Source of the DNA: Odiellus spinosus
Lineage: Eukaryota > Arthropoda > Arachnida > Opiliones > Phalangiidae
Assembly (NCBI GenBank): GCA_963920705.1
Contig: CAWUCO010000251.1
Span: forward strand, 620,001 to 684,000
Direction: 5' to 3'
Length of the DNA stretch: 64,000 bases
The notes beneath the pieces are model-generated. The model was not told the origin of the DNA. It saw nothing but the letters and a program-made list of their open reading frames with translations, and searched no databases. Position numbers and translations under genes: made by a program. The first letter of the stretch is position 1. Each line of letters opens with the position of its first letter. Of this stretch, positions 26,801 through 41,722 are shown one piece after another.

Positions 26801-29800
26801 CTAAATTGCAAAATTGTGACAAATATAAAATTGGTTAAAATTAAGCAAAAACGCTTAGAAATCCAAGATTATTGGATTCAAATGGTAACAAAACTTTTGA
26901 TTTTTAAGCGATTTAGACAAAATTAAGACCACTCGAAAGAGCAAATATTGGTCTATCTAAAAAACAAGAGTTTTGGAAAATCCGTTGAAAAGCCTGGAAA
27001 ATATGGCCAATTCAAAAAACATCTAATATCAAAAAGCTAATTTTTAAAATCTGAAATTTGACTATTTTGATATTGTATGATTTCTTGAATTGGCCATATT
27101 TTTCTTGTTTTTCAACGGATTTTTGAAAACTCTTATTATTTAGACTGTCCATAAATTGCTCTTTCGAATGACTTTGGTTTTGTCTAAATTGCAAAATTGA
27201 GACAAATATAAAATTGGTTAAAATTAAGCAAAAACGCTTAAAAATCCAAGATTATTTGATTCAAATGGACACAAAACTTTTGATTTTTAAGCGATTTAGA
27301 CAAAATTAAGACCACTCGAAAGAGCAAATATTGGTCTATCTAAAAAACAAGACTTTTGGAAAATCCGTTGAAAAACATGGAAAATATAGCCAATTCAAAA
27401 AACATCTAATATCAAAAAGCGAATTTTTAAAATCTGAAATTTGACTATTTTGATATTGTATGATTTCTTGAATTGGCCATATTTTTCTTGTTTTTCAACG
27501 GATTTTTGAAAACTCTTATTATTTAGACTGTCCATTAATTGCTCTTTCGAATGACTTTGGTTTTGTCTAAATTGCAAAATTGAGACAAATATAAAATTGG
27601 TTAAAATTAAGCAAAAACGCTTATAAATCCAAGATTATTGGATTCAAATGGACACAAAACTTTTGATTTTTAAGCGATTTAGACAAAATTAAGACCACTC
27701 GAAAGAGCAAATATTGGTCTATCTAAAAAACAAGAATTTTGGAAAATCCGTTGAAAAGCCTGGAAAATATGGCCAATTCAAAAAACATCTAATATCAAAA
27801 AGCGAATTTTTAAAATCTGAAATTTGACTATTTTGATATTGTATGATTTCTTGAGATGGCCATATTTTTCTTGTTTTTCAACGGATTTTTGAAAACTCTT
27901 ATTATTTAGACTGTCCATTAATTGCTCTTTCGAATGACTTTGGTTTTGTCTAAATTGCAAAATTGAGACAAATATAAAATTGGTTAAAATTAAGCAAAAA
28001 CGCTTAAAAATCCAAGATTATTTGATTCAAATGGACACAAAACTTTTGATTTTTAAGCAATTTAGACAAAATTAAGACCACTCGAAAGAGCAAATTTTGG
28101 TCTATCTAAAAAACAAGAGTTTTGGAAAATCCGTTGAAAAACATGGAAAATATGGCCAATTCAAAAAACATCTAATATCAAAAAGCGAATTTTTAAAATC
28201 TGAAATTTGACTATTTTGATATTGTATGATTTCTTGAATTGGCCATATTTTTCTTGTTTTTCAACGGATTTTTGAAAACTCTTATTATTTAGACTGTCCA
28301 TTAATTGCTCTTTCGAATGAATTTTGTTTTGTCTAAATTGCCAAAACGTGACAAATATAAAATTGGTTAAAATTAAGCAAAAACGCTTAAAAATCCAAGA
28401 TTATTGGATTCAAATGGACACAAAACTTTTGATTTTTAAGCGATTTAGACAAAATTAAGACCACTCGAAAGACCAAATATTGGTCTATCTAAAAAACAAG
28501 AGTTTTGGAAAATCCGTTGAAAAACATGGAAAATATGGCCAATTCAAAAAACATCTAATATCCAAAAGCGAATTTTTAAAATCTGAAATTTGACTATTTT
28601 GATATTGTATGATTTCTTGAATTGGCCATATTTTTCTTATTTTTCAACGGATTTTTGAAAACTCTTAATATTTAGACTGTCCATTAATTGCTCTTTCGAT
28701 GACTTTGGTTTTGTCTAAATTGCAAAATTGTGACAAATATAATATTGGTTAAAATTAAGCAAAAATACTTAAAAATCCAAGATTATTGGATTCAAATGGA
28801 CACAAAACTTTTGATTTTAAAGCGATATAAACAAAATTAAGACCACTCGAAAGAGCAAATTTTGGTCTATCTAAAAAGCAAGAGTTTTGGAAAATCCGTT
28901 GAAAAACATGGAAAATATGGCCAATTCAAAAAACATATAATATCAAAAAGCGAATTTTTAAAATCTGAAATTTGACTATTTTGATATTGTATGATTTCTT
29001 GAATTGGCCATATTTTTCTTGTTTTTCAACGGATTTTTGAAAACTCTTATTATTTAGACTGTCCATTAATTGCTCTTTCGAATGACTTTGGTTTTGTCTC
29101 AATTGCAAAATTGAGACAAATATAAAATTGGTTAAAATTAAGCAAAAACGCTTAAAAATCCAAGATTATTGGATTCAAATGGACACAAAACTTTTGATTT
29201 TTAAGCGATTTAGACAAAATTAAGACCACTCGAAAGACCAAATATTGGTCTATCTAAAAAACAAGAGTTTTGGAAAATCCGTTGAAAAACATGGAAAATA
29301 TGGCCAATTCAAAAAACATCTAATATCAAAAAGCAAATTTTTAAAATCTGAAATTTGACTATTTTGATATTGTATGATTTCTTGAATTGGCCATATTTTT
29401 CTTGTTTTTCAACGGATTTTTGAAAACTCTTATTATTTAGACTGTCCATTAATTGCTCTTTCGAATGACTTTGGTTTTGTCTAAATTGCAAAATTGAGAC
29501 AAATATAAAATTGGTTAAAATTAAGCAAAAACGCTTATAAATCCAAGATTATTGGATTCAAATGGACACAAAACTTTTGATTTTTAAGCGATTTAGACAA
29601 AATTAAGACCACTCGAAAGAGCAAATTTTGGTCTATCTAAAAAACAAGAGTTTTGGAAAATCCGTTAAAAAACATGGAAAATATGGCCAATTCAAAAAAC
29701 ATCTAATATCAAAAAGCGAATTTTTAAAATCTGAAATTTGACTATTTTGATATTGTATGATTTCTTGAATTGGCCATATTTTTCTTGTTTTTCAACGGAT

Positions 29801-31249
29801 TTTTGAAAACTCTTATTATTTAGACTGTCCATTAATTGCTCTTTCGAATGACTTTGGTTTTGTCTAAATTGCAAAATTGAGACAAATATAAAATTGGTTA
29901 AAATTAAGCAAAAACGCTTAAAAATCCAAGATTATTGGATTCAAATGGACACAAAACTTTTGATTTTTAAGCGATTTAGACAAAATTAAGACCACTCGAA
30001 AGACCAAATATTGGTCTATCTAAAAAACAAGAGTTTTGGAAAATCCGTTGAAAAACATGGAAAATATGGCCAATTCAAAAAACATCTAATATCAAAAAGC
30101 GAATTTTTAAAATCTGAAATTTGACTATTTTGATATTGTATGATTTCTTGAATTGGCCATATTTTTCTTGTTTTTCAACGGATTTTTGAAAAGTCTTATT
30201 ATTTAGACTGTCCATTAATTGCTCTTTCGAATGAATTTTGTTTTGTCTAAATTGCCAAAACGTGACAAATATAAAATTGGTTAAAATTAAGCAAAAACGC
30301 TTAAAAATCCAAGATTATTGGATTCAAATGGACACAAAACTTTTGATTTTTAAGCGATTTAGACAAAATTAAGACCACTCGAAAGAGCAAATATTAGTCT
30401 ATCTAAAAAACAAGAGTTTTGGAAAATCCGTTGAAAAACATGGAAAATATGGCCAATTCAAAAAACATCTAATATCAAAAAGCGAATTTTTAAAATCTGA
30501 AATTTGACTATTTTGATATTGTATGATTTCTTGAATTGGCCATATTTTTCTTATTTTTCAACGGATTTTTGAAAACTCTTAATATTTAGACTGTCCATTA
30601 ATTGCTCTTTCGATGACTTTGGTTTTGTCTAAATTGCAAAATTGTGACAAATATAATATTGGTTAAAATTAAGCAAAAATACTTAAAAATCCAAGATTAT
30701 TGGATTCAAATGGACACAAAACTTTTGATTTTAAAGCGATTTAGACAAAATTAAGACCACTCGAAAGAGCAAATTTTGGTCTATCTAAAAAACAAGAGTT
30801 TTGGAAAATCCGTTGAAAAACATGGAAAATATGGCCAATTCAAAAAACATATAATATCAAAAAGCAAATTTTTAAAATCTAAAATTTGACTATTTTGATA
30901 TTGTATGATTTCTTGAATTGGCCATATTTTTCTTGTTTTTCAACGGATTTTTGAAAAGTCTTATTATTTAGACTGTCCATTAATTGCTCTTTCGAATGAC
31001 TTTGGTTTTGTCTAAATTGCAAAATTGAGACAAATATAAAATTGGTTAAAATTAAGCAAAAACGCTTAAAAATCCAAGATTATTGGATTCAAATGGACAC
31101 AAAACTTTTGATTTTTAAGCGATTTAGACAAAATTAAGACCACTCGAAAGAGCAAATATTGGTCTATCTAAAAAACAAGAGTTTTGGAAAATCCGTTGAA
31201 AAGCCTGGAAAATATGGCCAATTCAAAAAACATCTAATATCAAAAAGCA
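23883..31249. repeat. Satellite zone with weaker higher-order structure
   Basis: These are about 19 monomers of mixed subfamilies. A partial 5-monomer relation (1,914 bp) is visible: 'atataatattggtt' with 'aaaaatacttaaaaatcc' near 28738 and 30652, and 'cttatttttcaacgg' near 28636 and 30550. Intervening markers differ (for example 'gaccaaatattggtc' versus 'gagcaaatattagtc'), so the copies are older or patchy. Private changes such as 'gagctaatattagtc' and a 2-bp loss in 'ctaaaaaaaagag' (26.57 kb) mark single monomers. No gene or insertion was seen. Confidence 0.7.
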
Positions 31250-32782
31250 AATTTTTAAAATCTGAAATTTGACTATTTTGATATTGTATGATTTCTTGAA
31301 TTGGCCATATTTTTCTTGTTTTTCAACGGATTTTTGAAAACTCTTATTATTTAGACTGTCCATTAATTGCTCTTTCGAATGACTTTGGTTTTGTCTAAAT
31401 TGCAAAATTGAGACAAATATAAAATTGGTTAAAATTAAGCAAAAACGCTTAAAAATCCAAGATTATTTGATTCAAATGGACACAAAACTTTTGATTTTTA
31501 AGCGATTTAGACAAAATTAAGACCACTCGAAAGAGCAAATTTTGGTCTATCTAAAAAACAAGAGTTTTGGAAAATCCGTTGAAAAACATGGAAAATATGG
31601 CCAATTCAAAAAACATCTAATATCAAAAAGCGAATTTTTAAAATCTGAAATTTGACTATTTTGATATTGTATGATTTCTTGAATTGGCCATATTTTTCTT
31701 GTTTTTCAACGGATTTTTGAAAACTCTTATTATTTAGACTGTCCATTAATTGCTCTTTCGAATGAATTTGGTTTTGTCTAAATTGCCAAAACGTGACAAA
31801 TATAAAATTGGTTAAAATTAAGCAAAAACGCTTAAAAATCCAAGATTATTGGATTCAAATGGTAACAAAACTTTTGATTTTTAAGCGATTTAGACAAAAT
31901 TAAGACCACTCGAAAGAGCAAATATTGGTCTATCTAAAAAACAAGAGTTTTGGAAAATCCGTTGAAAAGCCTGGAAAATATGGCCAATTCAAAAAACATC
32001 TAATATCAAAAAGCGAATTTTTAAAATCTGAAATTTGACTATTTTGATATTGTATGATTTCTTGAATTGGCCATATTTTTCTTGTTTTTCAACGGATTTT
32101 TGAAAACTCTTATTATTTAGACTGTCCATTAATTGCTCTTTCGAATGACTTTGGTTTTGTCTAAAGTGCAAAATTGAGACAAATATAAAATTGGTTAAAA
32201 TTAAGCAAAAACGCTTAAAAATCCAAGATTATTGGATTCAAATGGACACAAAACGTTTGATTTTTAAGCGATTTAGACAAAATTAAGACCACTCGAAAGA
32301 GAAAATATTGGTCTATCTAAAAAACAAGAGTTTTTGAAAATCCGTTGAAAAACATGGAAAATATGGCCAATTCAAAAAACATCTAATATCAAAAAGCGAA
32401 TTTTTAAAATCTGAAATTTGACTATTTTGATATTGTATGATTTCTTGAATTGGCCATATTTTTCTTGTTTTTCAACGGATTTTTGAAAACTCTTATTATT
32501 TAGACTGTCCATTAATTGCTCTTTCGAATGACTTTGGTTTTGTCTAAATTGCAAAATTGAGACAAATATAAAATTGGTTAAAATTAAGCAAAAACGCTTA
32601 AAAATCCAAGATTATTGGATTCAAATGGACACAAAACTTTTGATTTTTAAGCGATTTAGACAAAATTAAGACCACTCGAAAGAGCAAATATTGGTCTATC
32701 TAAAAAACAAGAGTTTTGGAAAATCCGTTGAAAAGCCTGGAAAATATGGCCAATTCAAAAAAACATCTAATATCAAAAAGCG
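31250..32782. repeat. 4-monomer unit, copy 1 (1,533 bp)
   Basis: The unit length is 4 x 383 + 1, the extra base being an A in 'ttcaaaaaaacatc' at the end of the unit. Shared markers at exact 1,533-bp steps are 'gattatttgattc' (31461, 32994, 34527), 'ctaaagtgcaaaattg' (near 32162, 33695, 35228) and 'aaaacgtttgatttttaag' with 'gtttttgaaaatcc' (first two copies only). The left boundary is set by 'agcaaattttt' at 31249, where the next copy has 'agcgaattttt'. Confidence 0.87.
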
Positions 32783-34315
32783 AATTTTTAAAATCTGAAA
32801 TTTGACTATTTTGATATTGTATGATTTCTTGAATTGGCCATATTTTTCTTGTTTTTCAACGGATTTTTGAAAACTCTTATTATTTAGACTGTCCATTAAT
32901 TGCTCTTTCGAATGACTTTGGTTTTGTCTAAATTGCAAAATTGAGACAAATATAAAATTGGTTAAAATTAAGCAAAAACGCTTAAAAATCCAAGATTATT
33001 TGATTCAAATGGACACAAAACTTTTGATTTTTAAGCGATTTAGACAAAATTAAGACCACTCGAAAGAGCAAATTTTGGTCTATCTAAAAAACAAGAGTTT
33101 TGGAAAATCCGTTGAAAAACATGGAAAATATGGCCAATTCAAAAAACATCTAATATCAAAAAGCGAATTTTTAAAATCTGAAATTTGACTATTTTGATAT
33201 TGTATGATTTCTTGAATTGGCCATATTTTTCTTGTTTTTCAACGGATTTTTGAAAACTCTTATTATTTAGACTGTCCATTAATTGCTCTTTCGAATGAAT
33301 TTGGTTTTGTCTAAATTGCCAAAACGTGACAAATATAAAATTGGTTAAAATTAAGCAAAAACGCTTAAAAATCCAAGATTATTGGATTCAAATGGTAACA
33401 AAACTTTTGATTTTTAAGCGATTTAGACAAAATTAAGACCACTCGAAAGAGCAAATATTGGTCTATCTAAAAAACAAGAGTTTTGGAAAATCCGTTGAAA
33501 AGCCTGGAAAATATGGCCAATTCAAAAAACATCTAATATCAAAAAGCGAATTTTTAAAATCTGAAATTTGACTATTTTGATATTGTATGATTTCTTGAAT
33601 TGGCCATATTTTTCTTGTTTTTCAACGGATTTTTGAAAACTCTTATTATTTAGACTGTCCATTAATTGCTCTTTCGAATGACTTTGGTTTTGTCTAAAGT
33701 GCAAAATTGAGACAAATATAAAATTGGTTAAAATTAAGCAAAAACGCTTAAAAATCCAAGATTATTGGATTCAAATGGACACAAAACGTTTGATTTTTAA
33801 GCGATTTAGACAAAATTAAGACCACTCGAAAGAGAAAATATTGGTCTATCTAAAAAACAAGAGTTTTTGAAAATCCGTTGAAAAACATGGAAAATATGGC
33901 CAATTCAAAAAACATCTAATATCAAAAAGCGAATTTTTAAAATCTGAAATTTGACTATTTTGATATTGTATGATTTCTTGAATTGGCCATATTTTTCTTG
34001 TTTTTCAACGGATTTTTGAAAACTCTTATTATTTAGACTGTCCATTAATTGCTCTTTCGAATGACTTTGGTTTTGTCTAAATTGCAAAATTGAGACAAAT
34101 ATAAAATTGGTTAAAATTAAGCAAAAACGCTTAAAAATCCAAGATTATTGGATTCAAATGGACACAAAACTTTTGATTTTTAAGCGATTTAGACAAAATT
34201 AAGACCACTCGAAAGAGCAAATATTGGTCTATCTAAAAAACAAGAGTTTTGGAAAATCCGTTGAAAAGCCTGGAAAATATGGCCAATTCAAAAAAACATC
34301 TAATATCAAAAAGCG
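32783..34315. repeat. 4-monomer unit, copy 2 (1,533 bp)
   Basis: This is a second full copy with the same four monomer types in the same order. The only difference noticed against copy 1 is 'ttggacatattttt' near 34370, where copy 1 has 'ttggccatattttt'. The frame-shifting extra A near 34290 is shared with the one near 32757, showing that the insertion predates the duplication. Confidence 0.87.
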
Positions 34316-35320
34316 AATTTTTAAAATCTGAAATTTGACTATTTTGATATTGTATGATTTCTTGAATTGGACATATTTTTCTTGTTTTTCAACGGATTTT
34401 TGAAAACTCTTATTATTTAGACTGTCCATTAATTGCTCTTTCGAATGACTTTGGTTTTGTCTAAATTGCAAAATTGAGACAAATATAAAATTGGTTAAAA
34501 TTAAGCAAAAACGCTTAAAAATCCAAGATTATTTGATTCAAATGGACACAAAACTTTTGATTTTTAAGCGATTTAGACAAAATTAAGACCACTCGAAAGA
34601 GCAAATTTTGGTCTATCTAAAAAACAAGAGTTTTGGAAAATCCGTTGAAAAACATGGAAAATATGGCCAATTCAAAAAACATCTAATATCAAAAAGCGAA
34701 TTTTTAAAATCTGAAATTTGACTATTTTGATATTGTATGATTTCTTGAATTGGCCATATTTTTCTTGTTTTTCAACGGATTTTTGAAAACTCTTATTATT
34801 TAGACTGTCCATTAATTGCTCTTTCGAATGAATTTGGTTTTGTCTAAATTGCCAAAACGTGACAAATATAAAATTGGTTAAAATTAAGCAAAAACGCTTA
34901 AAAATCCAAGATTATTGGATTCAAATGGTAACAAAACTTTTGATTTTTAAGCGATTTAGACAAAATTAAGACCACTCGAAAGAGCAAATATTGGTCTATC
35001 TAAAAAACAAGAGTTTTGGAAAATCCGTTGAAAAGCCAGGAAAATATGGCCAATTCAAAAAACATCTAATATCAAAAAGCGAATTTTTAAAATCTGAAAT
35101 TTGACTATTTTGATATTGTATGATTTCTTGAATTGGCCATATTTTTCTTGTTTTTCAACGGATTTTTGAAAACTCTTATTATTTAGACTGTCCATTAATT
35201 GCTCTTTCGAATGACTTTGGTTTTGTCTAAAGTGCAAAATTGAGACAAATATAAAATTGGTTAAAATTAAGCAAAAACGCTTAAAAATCCAAGATTATTG
35301 GATTCAAATGGACACAAAAC
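34316..35320. repeat. 4-monomer unit, partial copy 3
   Basis: This follows copies 1 and 2 through the 'aagtgcaaaattg' linker but has 'aagccaggaaaat' instead of 'aagcctggaaaat' near 35035. It stops matching at 35321, where copy 2 has the 'acaaaacgtttg' variant. From 34,629 onward this copy is also the left part of the 7.66-kb duplication, which carries the 'aagccagg' variant again near 42692. The order of events can be read: 4-monomer amplification first, then the 20-monomer duplication. Confidence 0.8.
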
Positions 35321-38300
35321 TTTTGATTTTTAAGCGATTTAGACAAAATTAAGACCACTCGAAAGAGCAAATTTTGGTCTATCTAAAAAACAAGAGTTTT
35401 GGAAAATCCGTTGAAAAACATGGAACATATAGCCAATTCAAAAAACATCTAATATCAAAAAGCGAATTTTTAAAATCTGAAATTTGACTATTTTGATATT
35501 GTATGATTTCTTGAATTGGCCATATTTTTCTTGTTTTTCAACGGATTTTTGAAAACTCTTATTATTTAGACTGTCCATTAATTGCTCTTTCGAATGAATT
35601 TTGTTTTGTCTAAATTTCCAAAACGTGACAAATATAAAATTGGTTAAAATTAAGCAAAAACGCTTAAAAATCCAAGATTATTGGATTCAAATGGACACAA
35701 AACTTTTGATTTTTAAGCTATTTAGACAAAATTAAGACCACTCGAAAGAGCAAATATTGGTCTATCTAAAAAACAAGAGTTTTGGAAAATCCGTTGAAAA
35801 GCCTGGAAAATATGGCCAATTCAAAAAACATCTAATATCAAAAAAGCGAATTTTTAAAATCTGAAATTTGACTATTTTGATATTGTATGATTTCTTGAAT
35901 TGGCCATATTTTTCTTGTTTTTCAACGGATTTTTGAAAACTCTTAATATTTAGACTGTATATTAATTGCTCTTTCGATGACTTTGGTTTTGTCTAAATTG
36001 CAAAATTGTGACAAATATAAAATTGGTTAAAATTAAGCAAAAACGCTTAAAAATCCAAGATTATTGGATTCAAATGGACACAAAACTTTTGATTTTTAAG
36101 CGATTTAGACAAAATTAAGACCACTCGAAAGAGCAAATATTGGTCTATCTAAAAAACAAGAGTTTTGGAAAATCCGTTGAAAAACATGGAAAATATGGCC
36201 AATTCAAAAAACATCTAATATCAAAAAGCGAATTTTTAAAATCTGAAATTTGACTATTTTGATATTGTATGATTTGTTGAATTGGCCATATTTTTCTTGT
36301 TTTTCAACGGATTTTTGAAAACTCTTATTATTTAGACTGTCCATTAATTGCTCTTTCGAATGACTTTGGTTTTGTCTAAATTGCAAAATTGAGACAAATA
36401 TAAAATTGGTTAAAATTAAGCAAAAACGCTTAAAAATCCAAGATTATTGGATTCAAATGGCCACAAAACTTTTGATTTTAAAGCGATTTAGACAAAATTA
36501 AGACCACTCGAAAGACCAAATTTTTGTCTACCTAAAAAACAAGAGTTTTGGAAAATCCGTTGAAAAACATGGAAAATATGGCCAATTCAAAAAACATCTA
36601 ATATCAAAAAGCGAATTTTTAAAATCTGAAATTTGACTATTTTGATATTGTATGATTTCTTGAATTGGCCATATTTTTCTTGTTTTTCAACGGATTTTTG
36701 AAAACTCTTTTTATTTAGACTGTCCATTAATTGCTCTTTCGAATGAATTTGGTTTTGTCTAAATTGCCAAAACGTGACAAATATAAAATTGGTTAAAATT
36801 AAGCAAAAACGCTTAAAAATCCAAGATTATTGGATTCAAATGGACACAAAACTTTTGATTTTTAAGCGATTTAGACAAAATTAAGACCACTCGAAAGAGC
36901 AAATAATGGTCTATCTAAAAAACAAGAGTTTTGGAAAATCCGTTGAAAAGCCTGGAAAATATGGCCAATTCAAAAAACATCTAATATCAAAAAGCGAATT
37001 TTTAAAATCTGAAATTTGACTATTTTGATATTGTATGATTTCTTGAATTGGCCATATTTTTCTTGTTTTTCAACGGATTTTTGAAAACTCTTAATATTTA
37101 GACTGTATATTAATTCCTCTTTAGATGACTTTGGTTTTGTCTAAATTGCAAAATTGTGACAAATATAAAATTGGTTAAAATTAAGCAAAAACACTTAAAA
37201 ATCCAATATTATTGGATTCAAATGGACACAAAACTTTTGATTTTAAAGCGATTTAGATAAAATCAACACGTATCGAAAGAGCAAATATTGGTCTATCTAA
37301 AAAACAAGAGTTTTGGAAAATCCGTTGAAAAGCCTGGAAAATATGGCCAATTCAAAAAACATCTAATATCAAAAAGCGAATTTTTAAAATCTGAAATTTG
37401 ACTATTTTGATATTGTATGATTTCTTGAATTGGCCTTATTTTCCATGTTTTTCAACGGATTTTTGAAAACTCTTATTATTTAGACTGTCCATTAATTGCT
37501 CTTTCGAATGAATTTGGTTTTGTCTAAATTGCAAAATTGAGACAAATATAAAATTGGTTAAAATTAAGCAAAAACGCTTAAAAATCCAAGATTATTGGAT
37601 TCAAATGGACACAAAACTTTTGATTTTTAAGCGATTTAGACAAAATTAAGACCACTCGAAAGAGCAAATATTAGTCTATCTAAAAAACAAGAGTTTTGGA
37701 AAATCCGTTGAAAAACATGGAAAATATGGCCAATTCAAAAAACATCTAATATCAAAAAGCGAATTTTTAAAATCTGAAATTTGACTATTTTGATATTGTA
37801 TGATTTCTTGAATTGGCCATATTTTTCTTGTTTTTCAACGGATTTTTGAAAACTCTTATTATTTAGACTGTCCATTAATTGCTCTTTCGAATGACTTTGG
37901 TTTTGTCTAAATTGCAAAATTGAGACAAATATAATATTGGTTAAAATTAAGCAAAAACGCTTAAAAATCCAAGATTATTGGATTCAAATGGACACAAAAC
38001 TTTTGATTTTAAAGCGATTTAGACAAAATTAAGACCACTCGAAAGACCAAATTTTGGTCTACCTAAAAAACAAGAGTTTTGGAAAATCCGTTGAAAAAGA
38101 TGGAAAATATGGCCAATTCAAAAAACATCTAATATCAAAAAGCGAATTTTTAAAATCTGAAATTTGACTATTATGATATTGTATGATTTCTTGAATTGGC
38201 CATATTTTTCTTGTTTTTCAACGGATTTTTGAAAACTCTTATTATTTAGACTGTCCATTAATTGCTCTTTCGAATGAATTTTGTTTTGTCTAAATTGCCA

Positions 38301-41300
38301 AAACGTGACAAATATAAAATTGGTTAAAATTAAGCAAAAACGCTTAAAAATCCAAGATTATTGGATTCAAATGGACACAAAACTTTTGACTTTTAAGCTA
38401 TTTAGACAAAATTAAGACCACTCGAAAGAGCAAATTTTGGTCTATCTAAAAAACAAGAGTTTTGGAAAATCCGTTGAAAAACATGGAAAATATGGCCAAT
38501 TCAAAAAACATCTAATATCAAAAAGCGAATTTTTAAAATCTGAAATTTGACTATTTTGATATTGTATGATTTCTTGAATTGGCCATATTTTTCTTGTTTT
38601 TCAACGGATTTTTGAAAACTCTTAATATTTAGACTGTATATTAATTGCTCTTTCGATGACTTTGGTTTTGTCTAAATTGCAAAATTGTGACAAATATAAA
38701 ATTGGTTAAAATTAAGCAAAAACGCTTAAAAATCCAAGATTATTGGATTCAAATGGTAACAAAACTTTTGATTTTTAAGCGATTTAGACAAAATTAAGAC
38801 CACTCGAAAGAGCAAATTTTGGTCTATCTAAAAAACAAGAGTTTTGGAAAATCCGTTGAAAAACATGGAAAATATGGCCAATTCAAAAAAAATCTAATAT
38901 CAAAAAGCGAATTTTTAAAATCTGAAATTTGACTATTTTGATATTGTATGATTTCTTGAATTGGCCATATTTTTCTTGTTTTTCAACGGATTTTTGAAAA
39001 CTCTTATTATTTAGACTGTCCATTAATTGCTCTTTCGAATGACTTTGGTTTTGTCTAAATTGCAAAATTGAGACAAATATAATATTGGTTAAAATTAAGC
39101 AAAAACGCTTAAAAATCCAAGATTATTGGATTCAAATGGACACAAAACTTTTGATTTTAAAGCGATTTAGACAAAATTAAGACCACTCGAAAGACCAAAT
39201 TTTGGTCTACCTAAAAAACAAGAGTTTTGGAAAATCCGTTGAAAAACATGGAAAATATGGCCAATTCAAAAAACATCTAATATCAAAAAGCGAATTTTTA
39301 AAATCTGAAATTTGACTATTATGATATTGTATGATTTCTTGAATTGGCCATATTTTTCTTGTTTTTCAACGGATTTTTGAAAACTCTTATTATTTAGACT
39401 GTCCATTAATTGCTCTTTCGAATGAATTTTGTTTTGTCTAAATTGCCAAAACGTGACAAATATAAAATTGGTTAAAATTAAGCAAAAACGCTTAAAAATC
39501 CAAGATTATTGGATTCAAATGGACACAAAACTTTTGACTTTTAAGCTATTTAGACAAAATTAAGACCACTCGAAAGAGCAAATTTTGGTCTATCTAAAAA
39601 ACAAGAGTTTTGGAAAATCCGTTGAAAAACATGGAAAATATGGCCAATTCAAAAAACATCTAATATCAAAAAGCGAATTTTTAAAATCTGAAATTTGACT
39701 ATTTTGATATTGTATGATTTCTTGAATTGGCCATATTTTTCTTGTTTTTCAACGGATTTTTGAAAACTCTTATTATTTAGACTGTCCATTAATTGCTTTT
39801 TCGAATGACTTTGGTTTTGTCTAAATTGCAAAATTGAGACAAATATAAAATTGGTTAAAATTAAGCAAAAACGCTTAAAAATCCAAGATTATTGGATTCA
39901 AATGGACACAAAACTTTTGATTTTTAAGCTATTTAGACAAAATTAAGACCACTCGAAAGAGCAAATTTTGGTCTATCTAAAAAACAAGAGTTTTGGAAAA
40001 TCCGTTGAAAAACATGGAAAATATGGCCAATTCAAAAAACATCTAATATCAAAAAGCGAATTTTTAAAATCTGAAATTTGACTATTTTGATATTGTATGA
40101 TTTCTTGAATTGGCCATATTTTTCTTGTTTTTCAACGGATTTTTGAAAACTCTTATTATTTAGACTGTCCATTAATTGCTCTTTCGAATGAATTTTGTTT
40201 TGTCTAAATTTCCAAAACGTGACAAATATAAAATTTTTTAAAATTAAGCAAAAACGCTTAAAAATCCAAGATTATTGGATTCAAATGGACACAAAACTTT
40301 TGATTTTTAAGCTATTTAGACAAAATTAAGACCACTCGAAAGAGCAAATATTGGTCTATCTAAAAAACAAGAGTTTTGGAAAGTCCGTTGAAAAGCCTGG
40401 AAAATATGGCCAATTCAAAAAACATCTAATATCAAAAAGCGAATTTTTAAAATCTGATATTTGACTATTTTGATATTGTATGATTTCTTGACTTGGCCAT
40501 ATTTTTCTTGTTTTTCAACGGATTTTTGAAAACTCTTAATATTTAGACTGTATATTAATTGCTCTTTCGATGACTTTGGTTTTGTCTAAGTTGCAAAATT
40601 GTGACAAATATAAAATTGGTTAAAATTAAGCAAAAACGCTTAAAAATCCAAGATTATTGGATTCAAATGGTAACAAAACTTTTGATTTTTAAGCGATTTA
40701 GACAAAATTAAGACCACTCGAAAGAGCAAATTTTGGTCTATCTAAAAAACAAGAGTTTTGGAAAATCCGTTGAAAAACATGGAAAATATGGCCAATTCAA
40801 AAAAAATCTAATATCAAAAAGCGAATTTTTAAAATCTGAAATTTGACTATTTTGATATTGTATGATTTCTTGAATTGGCCATATTTTTCTTGTTTTTCAA
40901 CGGATTTTTGAAAACTCTTATTATTTAGACTGTCCATTAATTGCTCTTTCGAATGACTTTGGTTTTGTCTAAATTGCAAAATTGAAACAAATATAAAATT
41001 GGTTAAAATTAAGCAAAAACGCTTAAAAATCCAAGATTATTGGATTCAAATGGACACAAAACTTTTGATTTTAAAGCGATTTAGACAAAATTAAGACCAC
41101 TCGAAAGACCAAATTTTGGTCTACCTAAAAAACAAGAGTTTTGGAAAATCCGTTGAAAAACATGGAAAATATGGCCAATTCAAAAAACATCTAATATCAA
41201 AAAGCGAATTTTTAAAATCTGAAATTTGACTATTATGATATTGTATGATTTCTTGAATTGGCCATATTTTTCTTGTTTTTCAACGGATTTTTGAAAACTC

Positions 41301-41722
41301 TTATTATTTAGACTGTCCATTAATTGCTCTTTCGAATGACTTTGGTTTTGTCTAAATTGCAAAATTGAGACAAATATAAAATTGGTTAAAATTAAGCAAA
41401 AACGCTTAAAAATCCAAGATTATTGGATTCAAATGGACACAAAACTTTTGATTTTAAAGCGATTTAGACAAAATTAAGACCACTCGAAAGAGAAAATATT
41501 GGTCTATCTAAAAAACAAAAGTTTTGGAAAATCCGTTGAAAAACATGGAAAATATGGCCAATTCAAAAAACATCTAATATCAAAAAGCGAATTTTTAAAA
41601 TCTGAAATTTGACTATTTTGATATTGTATGATTTCTTGAATTGGCCATATTTTTCTTGTTTTTCAACGGATTTTTGAAAACTCTTATTATTTAGACTGTC
41701 CATTAATTGCTCTTTCGAATGA
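34629..41722. repeat. 20-monomer segmental duplication, copy 1 (7,657-bp spacing)
   Basis: About 7.1 kb matches 42,286-49,379 at a constant 7,657-bp shift. Private variants present once in each copy are 'tggaacatatagcc' (35421/43078), 'tatcaaaaaagcg' with an extra A (near 35837/43494), 'gatttgttgaattgg' (near 36270/43927), 'ttcctctttagatgac' (37114/44771), 'ggccttattttccatg' (near 37433/45090) and 'gaaaaagatggaaaat' (near 38093/45750). The bounding mismatches are 34628/42285 and 41723/49380. The constant spacing means no net indel between copies. Confidence 0.9.
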
